The position numbers and the translations under genes were made by a program. Below are positions 43,681 through 54,757 of a DNA stretch of 64,000 nucleotides, piece by piece. Within the stretch, counting starts at the first letter, position 1; each line of letters opens with the position of its first letter. This DNA is from Adiantum capillus-veneris (Eukaryota; Streptophyta; Polypodiopsida; Polypodiales; Pteridaceae). The DNA is taken from assembly GCA_014529385.2 (NCBI GenBank), contig CM043953.1, positions 70,291,872 through 70,355,871 of the forward strand, in the 5' to 3' direction. The notes beneath the pieces were generated by a model. The model was not told where the DNA came from. It did not search any database and saw only the letters and a list, made by a program, of their open reading frames with translations.

Positions 43681-43926
43681 CTAGTCCTCCTCAAAGTTCG
43701 ACTGTCCGAACAAAAATCTGAATGAATTTTCTGGTTGTTTTGTAGTTACATACTTTTGAACTCTATTTGAGGAAGTTGTTAAAAATTTGTTTGCAATGGA
43801 TGGTATCTGTTTTAAACCTGTCTTGGTGCCGATTTGAAATGTTTGACTTTGGTTTTAATATCGATTTCAATGCTTGGTGATTTACTCACGGGTAGAGTAG
43901 TGAGAAATGCTATTTTGGTATTGTCT

Positions 43927-44145
43927 GAACCTCGGAATGACACAGACGGGATGTCTAGGAGCGTTTCATTGCATGCTTAAAAACCTCTGAACGACGTAGA
44001 TCGGATGTCTGGGGAGCGTTTCTTTCTATGTGGGAGAACCTCCAAATGATGCAAACGGGATGTTTGGGTAGTGTTTGGTTGTATGCTTGAATCTCCAAGC
44101 GACGCAGGCTACGGCCTAGGGAGCGTTTGGTTGTACCAGTGCTCT
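43927..44145 (+). repeat. Four degenerate tandem units of about 55 bp
   Basis: Each unit has AACCTC or ATCTCC, then GA-GACG-AGA-CGGATGT or a variant, then GGGAGCGTTT and TTG-ATG-TT. Units start near 43927, 43980, 44036 and 44090. They lie in the non-coding 3' interior of the G remnant. Confidence 0.8.
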
Positions 44146-44333
44146 GAGTTCATGGCCCGGACCTTTTAAGGTTATTTGCGGGGGGAGTGACGAGGAAGTC
44201 GTTGAGTAGCTTCATACTGCAAACCGTCTGTCTCGGGGGAGTGCTCAACGGCGTTGTTCGTCATGTTTTGTAACATGCATATGTGAGCATTTGTGTTGCA
44301 TTGTGATGTGCCAACCACTGAATATTCCTTATT

Positions 44334-44600
44334 GGATGAGATTTTTTGGGAAGCCAACGACCCAGGATATCAAGAGCTCAGAGTTGGGATGAGATTTTTC
44401 TAGGAAGCCAACGATCCAAGATACCAAGAGCTCCGATATGGAATGAGACTCCTTATTAGATGATATTTTTCTGGGAAGCCAAGGACCAGGATATCAAGAG
44501 CTCGAATCTGGAATGAGAAAATTGATTGTTTCTCGAAATGACCCTCAGAAATTTTTTAGCTAACTTGACCCTCGATAATTTTTTAGCTAACTTGAGCTGT
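44334..44600 (+). repeat. Three tandem units of 55-75 bp followed by a 30-bp duplication
   Basis: GATTTTTTGGGAAGCCAACG and its variants, followed by GATATCAAGAGCTC, recur near 44339, 44391 and 44464. A second small duplication follows: GAAATTTTTTAGCTAACTTG and GATAATTTTTTAGCTAACTT, each after CCCTC, at about 44542-44595. Confidence 0.82.
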
Positions 44601-44656
44601 TTTGTATGTATGCTTTAATCGCGGACAATTACTTTCTTTCAAGAAGGGGGCCAACC

Positions 44657-45181
44657 TGTAGATTCCGGCCGAGGGCCTAAACCCTAAGAAGGAGCAGTAG
44701 AAGAAGAAGTCCTACCAACTTATGGGACCTAAAGGCACTAAAACTAAAGCGGGACCAACACACACACACATACAAAGCGTAGATGATGACGTGGCAGCTG
44801 TACGGACATTCCGAAAAACACGTTGACATGCTGACATGGCAGCCTGTACGGATTTTGTGATTTACGCTAGGCAGTTTTCAGCTCCAGCTTTTGAGGCCAG
44901 ATGCTTTTGAGTCCAAATGCTTTTCATAGGCCAAGAGCGAGGTCTTAGTCTCTGGCACTCTTCCGGGTGAAGGTGCAGAGCGCGAGTACCGGCACTGTAC
45001 TGAGTTCAAGCAATATAAGAAATATCGTAAGGGGCACCAAGGTTTGGGGCCAATGCTCTCTTGGGGTGGAACCCTGTCACTTCGTGTCTCGTGCATCTCT
45101 TTCAGTTGAGTTGTTATTTGAAGTGCTTAAAGTTGTTCAGTCTGTTTTTTTCTGTTGGCATGTGGTGCCTGTCCCGTGACA
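44657..45181 (+). repeat. 3' LTR of gypsy remnant G
   Basis: 525 bp from TGTAGATTCCGGCCGAGGGC to GTCCCGTGACA. A purine-rich tract (CAAGAAGGGGGCC) lies just upstream. It matches the truncated LTR at 21300-21611 and the reverse solo LTR at 20060-20669. The beginning seems shortened relative to the solo LTR, whose TGTCACAAATTGC start is missing here. Confidence 0.82.
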
Positions 45182-45286
45182 CTTTGTCGGGGTGCGACGA
45201 GCGGGGAAATTGGATTTTAAGGGGGGGCATCAAAGCACGTTTTTGCGGAGTAGCTTGGGAGAATTTAAGGGTGTAGCCTACTTCAT

Positions 45287-46330
45287 GTGGAGCTCTCTGT
45301 GCAGTGTGTGTGGAGCAGCTTGGTTAGTGCGGCCACTCTTTGGAGTGTGAGAAGGTCAAATTTCTCCAAATCTTGCAACTTCAATATGCCCCCCCCTTGC
45401 TCAAGCGCGAGCGACAAACTGAACGGCGATAATTACGCCCATTGGAACTTGATTATGCGACTTTGGTTCTCACGGAAAGGCTTATGGGACATTGTTCGGC
45501 TCGGAGTCCCGTCCTACGAGGGATCCTAACAATAGGTACACCCGCCTTCAAGATGACGAGTATCTCAAATCGTGTGTAGATTTGGATGCTGCTAATGCAA
45601 AGGCAATGTCGGCCATTGTGAAATCTCTGACAAAGGAAATTTCTCCAACCATTCAAACTTTGAAGACTACCAACGATATGTGGTTCAAGCTCGTTGGAAT
45701 TTGATCGGGATTCTACAATGTGAGCAGTCACCCTTCTTAGACAGTTATTTGTCATCCAGTTTCCACGAGGAAGTTCCATGCAATTATTTCTTATGAAGGC
45801 TAAAGTTATTCATGATCAACTATCGGCTATGAGAAGTGCATTGACCAGTACTCAGTTAGCTGCTTTGCTTTCACGAAGTTGTTTGAGGCGTATGAAACGG
45901 TGTTTAGGACACTTCGGCTACAAATCACGAAGGAAAAGCTAGAATTTGATGATCTTAGCTCTTTTCTCATCGAGGAGGAAGCTGTGTTGATAACGCAAGG
46001 CAAAAAATTCAGATTTCTAAGAAAGGTGTGGAAGCACTTGCTGCTCCGGATTCCAAAAGGAAGACCAAGAACCGTTGTTACAATTGTGGAAAGCATGGTC
46101 ATTTGTCTAAAGATTGCAGATCCAAAGGCAAAGACAAAGGTTCTACAAAGGACAAAGGTAAAAGCAAGCATCATGAGGAAAGTAGTGATAGTAACTAGGG
46201 AAGGACAACAAAGAGGCTGCGGGCGTGGTGGTGACTACATTGGCACAGACTCCTGCCTTCTAGTCACATGGAGATTGGTGCCGCCACTAGTTTCAGCCAG
46301 AGAGAGGCTTATGAGTGGCAGAGAGGGGTA
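45287..46330 (+). pseudogene. Ty1/Copia gag remnant with CCHC zinc knuckle
   Basis: Begins with a gag start SSASDKLNGDNYAHWNLIMR, LWFSRKGLWDIV (about 45400-45490), then after a frameshift AMSAIVKSLTKEISPTIQTL and KTTNDMWFKLV. A later frame has FDDLSSFLIEEEA and, near 46067-46115, NRCYNCGKHGHLSKDCRSKG, a complete CCHC knuckle. Frameshifts near 45530, 45700 and 46010 disrupt the chain. The following pol genes are not recognisable. Sits directly after the G 3' LTR. Confidence 0.8.
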
Positions 46331-46760
46331 AGCAGTGCTCCGTATAATTCATTTGGACCCTTGTGTTGGAGTTCAAGTTATTGGTGTTTGAACCTGTGGG
46401 TTGGAGTTCAAGGTAACATGCATCTGGCAAGGAACCAATCAGACGTATCTAGGCTTGATTGCTCAGGCATCAATTACGTACCCTTAAGCGGGTTCTTTTA
46501 GATGACAGCCTAGCAGACATGGTGGAGAGGATTTGGGAGGTAGCTATGGTTGCAGATGGAGATATTGTAGAGCAGTGTGCTCAAGGGATCTCAAAGATTA
46601 GCAAACATTTTATCTACGAGACAGAGCTTTCAAGACTGTGAGAGATTCAAAATAGAAAGCGCGGGCTGCGCTGCAGTCTGGTTTGGTTGTAGAGATTTCA
46701 TGAGTAGAAGCTTAAGCGTTGCTCGATTAAGAGTCGAGAGAAACGACGCTTTTTCTTTTA
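46331..46760. other. Unassigned stretch after Copia gag
   Basis: Short open frames on the plus strand (46268-46501, 46459-46641, 46577-46783) have no motif I recognise. Could be eroded Copia protease/integrase or unrelated DNA. Confidence 0.35.
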
Positions 46761-47056
46761 TCATAGATGTAGCTGGGGGATAGGGTGGCCAGTGGGTCCA
46801 CGGTATTCGTGTGTAGGCAGTAGGTAGCTTCGGAGACAAGATGGCAGCATTTCTACTGAGCGAGAGGAGTTTCGTGTCATAGCCGCTGATTTCTTTTGAA
46901 AGATCTTATCATAGACATAGCTGGGGGATAGGGTGGCCAGTGGGTCCACGGTATTCGTGTGCAAACGGTAGGTAGCTTCGAAGACAAGATGGCAGCATTG
47001 CTCCCGAGCGAGAGGAGTTGCGTGCCATAGCCGCTGATTTCTTTTGAAAGATCTTA
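46761..47056. repeat. 148-bp tandem duplication
   Basis: Copies 46761-46908 and 46909-47056 share GGGGGATAGGGTGGCCAGTG, GGTCCACGGTATTCGTGTG, ACAAGATGGCAGCAT, GAGCGAGAGGAGTT and GCCGCTGATTTCTTTTGAAA. They differ at roughly a dozen positions. The unit is not a multiple of three and no frame is kept through both. Confidence 0.93.
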
Positions 47057-47895
47057 TCGACTGCGGCTCCTTTAGATCATATCATAGGGATGTATGTAGA
47101 GCAGGGAGTGTGGACTTACATAGAGAGGAGAGTTACGGATGGCATGCGAGTTGTCTTCGTGCGGCCTTTGTCAAATTCAAAACTATGGGATGCGTTGCTG
47201 GCACTGCGTTGTAGTAGTTGTCGGAATTGCCTCATAGTAGTTGTCCTCGGGAGGATGGATTGTAATTTGTATCGGAATTGTTTTAAGGATTTAAGCCAAA
47301 ATATGTATGTTTCATACAATTCAAGGGTTCCTTGGTGTTTAATGCATGTTTCCTTGTTTACTCAGAGTAAATGTGCAAAGCAAGTGATGGAGTGAGATAG
47401 AGAGAGAGGTAGATTTAAAGACTAACGTTGTTTTGTAGGTCTTAGATTAGTCAGATTCATGGATAAATCTTGATTGTCTTGGTCATTTTGGTTTGGGAGT
47501 TAGTATTCTTGTCATTAGTTTGTCAGTGTCCTCCGAGGTTTTTTAAGTTCAAGGATATTCACATCAACAAAGATTGTTGAAAAGTTTTGTATATCTTGGT
47601 ATAGTGTCATGTTGTGCATGTGTGTGGTTAGTTATAATAATTAAAAAATATATATATATATATTTTTAGTCTAGTTTGGTTTAGTTTTTACTAAATAAGA
47701 ATTTTCTTGGTTTGCCATGCTTTGTTTTGTGATTTAATTGTTTTGTTTTGTTTTTGTTTCTTTGTGTGTTTTTTTATAAATTATTTTATTTTATTTCGTT
47801 ACATTTTTTTTCATGTTTGATCTGTATATGCTTGGATTTAGTTTTTGTTTTGTTTGCGTTATCTTTGTGTATGTTTCTTTCTTCATCCTCTTTAG
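47057..47895. other. AT-rich non-coding stretch
   Basis: Holds an (AT)n run near 47648-47663 and a T-rich tract with repeated TTTTGTTTTG-type sequence (47690-47800). No gene, LTR or RNA gene recognised. Confidence 0.5.
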
Positions 47896-47927
47896 TTCAT
47901 TAGTTTAGACCTTTCTAAACTAATGAA
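47896..47927. repeat. Perfect 14-bp inverted repeat with 4-nt loop
   Basis: TTCATTAGTTTAGA (47896-47909) pairs exactly with TCTAAACTAATGAA (47914-47927) across CCTT. It lies just before the L LTR. A terminator is not implied in a plant genome; it may be a fragment of a foldback element. Confidence 0.85.
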
Positions 47928-47929
47928 GA

Positions 47930-48964
47930 TATATATAGAGAGAGAGGATGATGCCAGATAGGGTCCCAAACCTCCATCCAAGGGCCCCCCCACTCCGTTA
48001 CCGGAGTAGTACTTTCTGTAGATTGCACAAATGCTCTTACAAGATACTTGATGATGGTTGAATGCTGAATGGATGTTGAATGAATGCTGGCTAACTACTA
48101 CTGAATGATGAAATTGGATAGATGGCAGACTTTCTGAGCAAACCTTCGCGATGGAATGGTTTGGTACTGAGGGTGCTGATGGATGCTGTGTCTGATGAGG
48201 ATATTATGGTTGATGTTGGTCATACAAAAACGCAACCTTTAGGGCTGGATATGATGGCTGAAAAACGCAGGTCTGATGGTCTAATCTGCAGGGTTGAAAA
48301 TGTTGATCTCCATCCCTGAAAATGCAGCTTGGATTATGGACTTTGCTTCGCCAGAAAATGATCTGGCAATGTGTTAACTTCAAGATCCCAACAAGTGCAG
48401 AAAACGTAGCCTTGAAGTGAAAAACGCTTAGAGAGAGAAAAACACTTTCTGTTGTTGCTGCTGCTCCTCTACTTCTGCTGTTGCTTTGCTTCTTCTGACT
48501 TATCTACTTATTCTGGCTTCTACTACTGGTTTTGACTTGTCCTGACTTCTTTTGATCAGAGTTAAAATGAATGACCTAAGTGCTCTTTAACAGGGCCTTA
48601 CTAAAATGACTTGCCTAGAGATCTTTTATCAGTTAATAATAAGTCACTTACTAATTATAGTTATAAGTGACATAACTGAAAAATGGTGGCAGTTTGAGCC
48701 TTTCTGTCGGCTCTTAACCGCTAGAAAGTCTCGTGTCCCTTACAAGGCTCTACATGATGACATTTTCAGATGCCCACAACCGTGTGATAACGCCTGAAAA
48801 TTGGCTTGTGCAAGTAGAGGGCATATAACTAACTAAATTGTCTTGACATCCAAGTTGTGCGCACAGGCTCACAAGGGTGCCAGATCAGTTCCTAGGCTTA
48901 CATAAACCCTAGAAGTAAGATACAACTTATCCATGTGCACGTAGGGCTAGTTGTGCACATGACA
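47930..48964 (-). repeat. LTR L (reverse orientation), diverged relative of the A family
   Basis: Ends TTGTGCACATGACA, with TCCCCTTATAAAGGTGAGG after it, which is a polypurine tract on the minus strand, so this is a 3' LTR. Shares the family's order: an AGGGCCCCCCCACTC block, GATTGCACAAATGC, AAAACGC motifs, AAGTCACTTA, CTCACAAGGGTGCCAGATCA, and CCATGTGCACGTAGGG. The left part (the family's TGTTAGGTGCAGCGG end) is missing. Confidence 0.7.
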
Positions 48965-48987
48965 TCCCCTTATAAAGGTGAGGTACT

Positions 48988-50495
48988 TGTAACATTTAAT
49001 GGCCTAAAAACTTGTGTGTAGCGGAAATTAGCATGAACGTAGTGGGCATTTCATTAGAATAGATTCCTAATGAGAATTACAAGAGTGCTTGGGTGGAGAG
49101 AGCAACAAAAAGCATAACACCTAGTTAGATAGCATGAACAATACTTTCAAAAGAGAGAGAAATTAAGCTATTGACAACAGTTGAGGACCGGATTTGCATG
49201 GAGCCGGTCCCCCCTCCAAAAGGCTTTGTATTATGGTTTCTCCCATCAAGAGAGACATTGTACAATACAATTCTTTGTGTTCCTTCAAGACTAGCTAGTG
49301 CAATGAAGATGAAAGCTTCATGCACTAAGCAAAACACTTAGCAAACACAACATCAATCATCCCAGTCTCAGACGCAAGACCTCACACACCTTCAAAGATG
49401 GTGAGAGCTAGCAGAGTATGAGAGTAGATTGAGAGGAAGAAGGAGTATCTTACGAGAAAGATGTAGTATGTACATCTCCTCACATAATCACTCATATTAG
49501 CATAGCTTAGCTTAGTAATTAGCTTGGTAGAGGAGATGAGCATGCATTGGAGCTTGGCTCTTGGTTGGATTTGCATCCACATGCCAAGAGTGTGTCGATG
49601 TAGGCTTCTATCTCACAAGCTTGGAGTAGGTGATGAGCTCTCCATTAAAGCTTGGGAAGAGATAGTCTTTTTTTTGCTTCTCACATAGACTGTGTGAGAG
49701 TGTGTGTGTGATAATGCCTTGCAAAAATCAGCCCCCCCTCTCTCTTGGGCGAGCCCTCTTGCTAATTGCTCTTGCTATCCTCCCATTGGACCTCCCCAGG
49801 GCTAGCCAATGACAATTAAGCAGCATAAGTGATAGCCTTCTGACATGTGTCCCCCTTTCCCCTTTTGTGGGAGCTTTAGGTAATTTAATAATTCAACTAA
49901 ACTCTCATTGGACCCCTTTGCCTCCTGACCAATAGGAATCAGGCAAGCCATTGGGCTGCTGAATGCTCATTGGACCCCTTGGGAGACTGTCCAATAGTCT
50001 TCTAGAGGACTTAATTCTCATTGGTTCTTTTATTAAGTGTTTTTTAAATTAATTAAACTAGATTTACTCTAGCCTAATTCTCATTGGTCCACCTCCAAGG
50101 CCATCCAATAGAAATTGGGTACACCTTGTGGGCATCTGGCCTAGGGAGCTGACATGTGTCCCTCATTCCCTTTGTGTAAAGGGAGCTTGTGTGTGTGTGT
50201 GTGTGGCTTTCTCTCTCATCCCCTACATGCAAGGCTCGCCTCCTCCTAAGTAGGGATTGCAAAGACTTTTTTGTACACACACAAAGCATCCAATTCCCCT
50301 ATGGTTTACCTTTGGACACAACCTTTGAATTTTGGAAGTCTTAATGGGCTGAACCTTAGGGTCATTTTAGCCCATTGTTGCACATGGCTCTTTTGCAGAT
50401 GGCCCCCCCTTTGGATCCCTATTTTCCCTCCTTTGGATCCCTACTGTGGCTGGTCTGCTAGCTTAACCAATATTCTAGCTTTTTCTCCCCTGACA
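48988..50495 (-). repeat. LTR M (reverse orientation), about 1.5 kb
   Basis: From TGTAACATTTAATGGCC to TTTCTCCCCTGACA, followed by CTTCCCCATATTAAATGATC, a polypurine tract when read on the minus strand. It has an A/C-type layout: GA-rich part, GGACCGGATTTGCATGGAGC, GGTCCCCCCTCC. It also repeats CTCATTGGACC or CTCATTGG five to six times between 49780 and 50100. It lies inside the interior of L's element, 23 bp from L. No partner LTR is visible. Confidence 0.6.
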
Positions 50496-50730
50496 CTTCC
50501 CCATATTAAATGATCAGTTTAACATGAGAAAATCATTTAGGAGAATTAGATATTGATTATTATGACAGTAATAGTACCGAGCTACTGCTTCTGCTGAATG
50601 ATGAATGCTTTTGGTTCTATGGATGCACAAATCAATGAAGACTCCTTCAAAACTTGTGAGTGTGGGTGTTGTAGGTACTGCACAATGCCTCAAGCACAAC
50701 CTCAAGCTCCTCTTAAAATCTCTGCCCTCT

Positions 50731-51720
50731 TGTAACGTGCAGCGGAATAAATATATAAACGTAGCTCAGGATCTATGCTTTAGCAGATTAAGACAACCTT
50801 GATTTGAATGGAGATGGAGAGAATGAGAGAGAAGACACAAGACACCGATGGGTCCCTACCACCCTCTGAGGGGCCCCCACTCCATTACTAGAATGGTATT
50901 TGCTTTATGGATTGCACAAATGAGTGAACAATGTCGGGAAGTGATTCCCTATGCGATGATGCGATGGAATGGGACCTGTATGGGCTGAAAATGGACTCTT
51001 TTGATGGCTGGACAGCGAACAATCGATGTAGACAGCGGATGGACAGCAAGCTGAGTGGTTTCTTCGATGGAAATGTCCTCCAATTGGCTGGCTGCAGATA
51101 GGCTGAAATCAGGCCGCTTCTGGGAAGGCAATGGATGGCCGACCGCGATGGAAAGGGGCTGAAATGATGGCGATGGATGCTGTCGGCAAACGTTGAAGAA
51201 GCTGCTGATGCAGATGGTGATGGGGGAAAAGCTAGGGTAAGAGAGAGATTGTCAACTCTAGCAGATGGGGGCGAAGGGAAAATGCTAGAGGAATGAGGAA
51301 GAGGGCATGGGCCTTCGCTGGGTCTTCTTGCCTCTTGGGTGCCCAATGTGATCTTTGGAAAATGATGTCCCTAGGCCTTCTTTTATATTGACTTGACTCA
51401 AGTGATTTGTCTAGAGATTTTGTTCCTTCAGTGACCCCTCAATAACTGAGAGATAATAATATCAGGACCACTAATAAGGCCTAGGAATTGACCTAACTCA
51501 TGGATGACTAATCTGATCGGGACGAGACTTTGCAGTCTCGTTGCCCTCACAGAGACCTACATGATGATAATTTCAGATGCCCTATACAAAAATGTGTGCA
51601 GCAGAGGGTATGCTACCTAACTAAATGGAATCGTTTGGGCATGCACGTCCTGAGAACAGGCTCGCAAGGGTGCCAGAAGGTTTCCCCTAGGCTAAGACTT
51701 AACCTAGCTAAGCTTGCAAC
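50731..51720 (-). repeat. LTR N (reverse orientation), truncated, A-family relative
   Basis: Starts TGTAACGTGCAGCGGAATAA, like the TGTTAGGTGCAGCGG start of element B's LTRs on the plus strand. It then has GAGAGAAGACACAAGACACC, GGGGCCCCCACTCCATTAC, GATTGCACAAATGAGTG and CTCGCAAGGGTGCCAGAAGG. The family's TGTCACGTGACA end is missing. No primer site at its left edge, so it is a solo LTR or a fragment. Confidence 0.65.
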
Positions 51721-53394
51721 TCTGGAGTATCCGCACCATTCCTCCCACCAAAGTGGAGACCTTATCTTGAAGTGGTCCGCCTGTGCATCTACCAAACCAA
51801 AAGACCCCCTCTTCTCTCTGTTAATTTGCAACTAGTCGATTGTGCAGCGATCCTCCTCACCCTCGTAAAGGCGATCCAAGTTCTGCTGAAGGCCTTTACT
51901 CACCTCTTATTCCTTGTGTTACCCTTTGCCTTGAAACTCAAGATAAAAAATGTAGGTGGCAGCATGGAGGGGAGAGTGGTAGGCTTGTCACCTTTTCAAA
52001 CATAGGGATCTGACTTGCTTATGGTGAGGCTTGACTTTGAACATTGCTTTCAGCTTCTTTGTCATGCAATCCATTGCCTCTTACACTTTACCAGTGCATG
52101 GCTTAGTGGAGTCCACTATCCTCAGGAGGGCTTCACCATCTCCGCAAGCGCCTTGGCCTCCTCCCATTGTAAACCGATCGGACAGAAGTCACATGCAGTG
52201 ACAATACAAACCCACCGAACTAGAACACAGATCCACTCAGTATGCAAACACTTGGCGAGAGCATCAAGTGTGAAGAGAAGATTGGCCCCGTATTTCTTTT
52301 TATTGCTAGTCACAAACTCTCTAAACGTGAGAGTGAGCGCTCTGAACTGATTACAATTGGTCCCAAGACCTCTCTTTTAAACTTGACACTTCTAGTGCTA
52401 AAAAACAGCTTCAAAAAGCTAAAAAGATTGCTTTTTAGCTGTTTTTGGTCAAAAACATTGTTTTTTAGCTTATTTTGGCTTTTTTCAGCCCTCAACAAAA
52501 GACACTATAAATTTCAAGAACCGCTTGGAATTTGATAATGCCGTAGAAGATAAAGTTTGTCTCCTTGACAAGGGCAATCGTTTGACGTGAACAGGAGTCC
52601 ATTCTGACAATTTTGAAAATTAGAGCTTTCGAAATTAGGGTTCGCATCAATAGAAATTAGGATTTCTGCTGCAATGTCATCAATTGGTGACATACCCCCC
52701 TCTTTTTCAATAGGCAAGCGTGCTCGATTGACATAAACCAATTCTCCAAAGACGTTCTCAAAGATGGTCCTGCACAAGGCAACATCAGAGAAGAATACAA
52801 GTGAATTGTCAGACTAAATCTATCCACATGCAAAATGAGTAAGAAACATTCCTCTCTTATCTAACACACACCTAAGGTACTCTTAAGAATGAATGCAGGT
52901 TAAGTATCCCTAATATATCCTCTGCTCTACAGTGAAAAATAATCCAATTATCTTTCGTAGAATACAGCAAGACCATTCTCAGATGTAACTCTACATAAAT
53001 TCCTTTATAGTAACCCTCTCATGTGTGAAGATTAGGATTGGACTCACACATTTACACGAAAATAACACTTAGAATGATCAGTGACCACTTCTCAAACCAT
53101 GCTACAATGCACACATATACATTTTGCACACACAAGCAAGAGTTACACAAATCAGATGCAACATTATCTCCCAATAAATGTTATAAATTGACTAGCTATA
53201 GTTAGGTGTCCCCAACTTTTAGCCGGATTGACATGTCCTATCCTTCATAGAAACCTTTGGCAGATGTATTGTCAAACTAGTACCCTACATCGTGTTCGGA
53301 GTGACCAGTACCCAACATTAGTATGTGATATAGGGAGACGGAGTGCACTCCCTTCTCGAGCCACAGGTAATGCCCCAGACCTTATTGCTGAACC
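51721..53394. other. Non-coding stretch with eroded coding traces
   Basis: Minus-strand open frames at 52777-52514 and 52313-52122 have protein-like composition but no motif I can assign; they may be pieces of an old gypsy element or a gene. A perfect 10-bp hairpin, AGCTAAAAAG and CTTTTTAGCT around ATTG, lies at 52417-52440. The rest is AT-rich with no clear repeat. Confidence 0.35.
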
Positions 53395-53762
53395 TATCTA
53401 GCCCGAGAAATAGTCGGCTGTAAAGAAAAGGCCTCGAGGTAGAGTTCTAACATTTGAGGTGAATTTGCCAAGTCAACCTCCTTCATCCATTTTGAATCCA
53501 TGGCCGAGTAATTCTTAAACTTGACCAAGTATCGTCGAATAAGTCTACCTCCTATCTGCCTTTCTTTATTTGCAAGAATCTGCTTAGGTTATAAAACCAT
53601 GTTCTATAGCTGCCTATTGTTCTAACACATCTCCCACATAATGTCTAAGAAGACTCACATGGAGAGCATTGTGAATCCTCCAAGAAGCAGGAAAACTCAT
53701 TTATGAACTGAGTAACCCGACAAGGTCCATAATATCTCATAAAAGAGCTTTGGAAAAACTTT
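53395..53762 (-). pseudogene. Gypsy integrase end and chromodomain remnant
   Basis: Read on the minus strand from about 53745: MRYYGPCRVTQFINE (cf. RYYGPYLIKEKVND in element F), broken stretches, then RRYLVKFKNYSAMDSKWMKE and VDLANSPQMLELYLEAFS (about 53545-53440). The second part is a chromodomain that closely parallels F's, including the W and acidic residues. Stops interrupt the middle. The rest of the element was lost or displaced by the K LTR starting at 53764. Confidence 0.8.
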
Positions 53763-53763
53763 T

Positions 53764-54757
53764 TGTCACGTGCACAGGTAACCCTATGTGCATGTGGACA
53801 AGCTATCTCAGGTCCAGGGTTCAGGTCAGCTTAGGAAGTGTTATGACACCCTTGTGAGCTTGTGCGTAGGTCGTGCATGTCCAGGCACTTAGGGTAGTTG
53901 CATATCCTCTGATTGCACATAGCAGGATTATTAGCATGACATTCAGTATCCATCATGAGCATTTTCTAGAGCATAGAACCCTTTTTCCTAAAATACACAT
54001 TTTTCACTTATTTATTAATAAGTGACTTTTGTTGGAAAAGTAGGTAGGACAAATTGCTAAGGGATTATAAAGGAAACCTAGCGCTAGCAGTTTTAGGCAG
54101 AAGAGACAGAAGAAGTTCCAGCAACTTGCAGTGTTCTCTCCTCAGCAAGACCGGTAGAAGACAGCCTAGCGTTTTCAGCCAACAGCAGCAGCTAGCGTTT
54201 TTGGAGCAGATTCTCTAGCGTTTTCTGCTATAGATCAGCCTGGCGTTTTCAGTTTGCAGATCAAGCCTAGCGTTTGCAAATTCTTACGTCAGATCAGCCA
54301 AGCACATCAGCGTTCAGTTTTCAACATGTAGCCATTGCAGATTTAACCCCTAGCCTCGCAGATCTCACCTACACGCAGCAGATCCTTGCCGTACCATCAA
54401 GTTAGCCAGCGTTTACAGTTTCAGCCCTCTGTTTTCAGATTTCAGCATCTACGTTTTCAGCGCATCGTTGGCGAGTCGTCGCCATCGCCATCCTCGTCGA
54501 CATAGTGTCAGCATTTAGCAGAAAGTCAGCAGTTTGCTGATTTCAACATTTCAGCCTAGCGTTTCCAGTTTTCAGCCCGTCCTTGTCATCGTCATCATTG
54601 TCGTCGACATCGTCGGCAAGTCCATTGCATCTAGACCATTGTACCAGATTTGTGCAATCTATAGCATAGACCTCTCTCGCTATAGAGAGGGGGGCCCTTG
54701 GAGGAGGGTTTGAGAACCACTGGTGTCATATTCTTCTCTCTCTCTTCTCTTAGTCTC
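53764..54757 (+). repeat. LTR K, truncated member of the A family
   Basis: Starts TGTCACGTGCACAGG and follows the A LTR order: GTGTCC-like TGTGCATGTGGACAAGCTA, GTGCATGTCCAGGCACTTAG, AAGTGACTTTTGTTGGAAAA, CCTAGCGCTAGCAG, many GCGTTTTCAG motifs and CTCTCTCGCTATAGAGAGG. It stops in the pyrimidine block where Copia J begins, so its last 200 bp or so are missing. Confidence 0.85.

Noticed and set aside
52122-52777. Minus-strand frames that might be a host gene
   Set aside because: Two short pieces of protein-like sequence without motif or consistent splicing; kept only as eroded traces.
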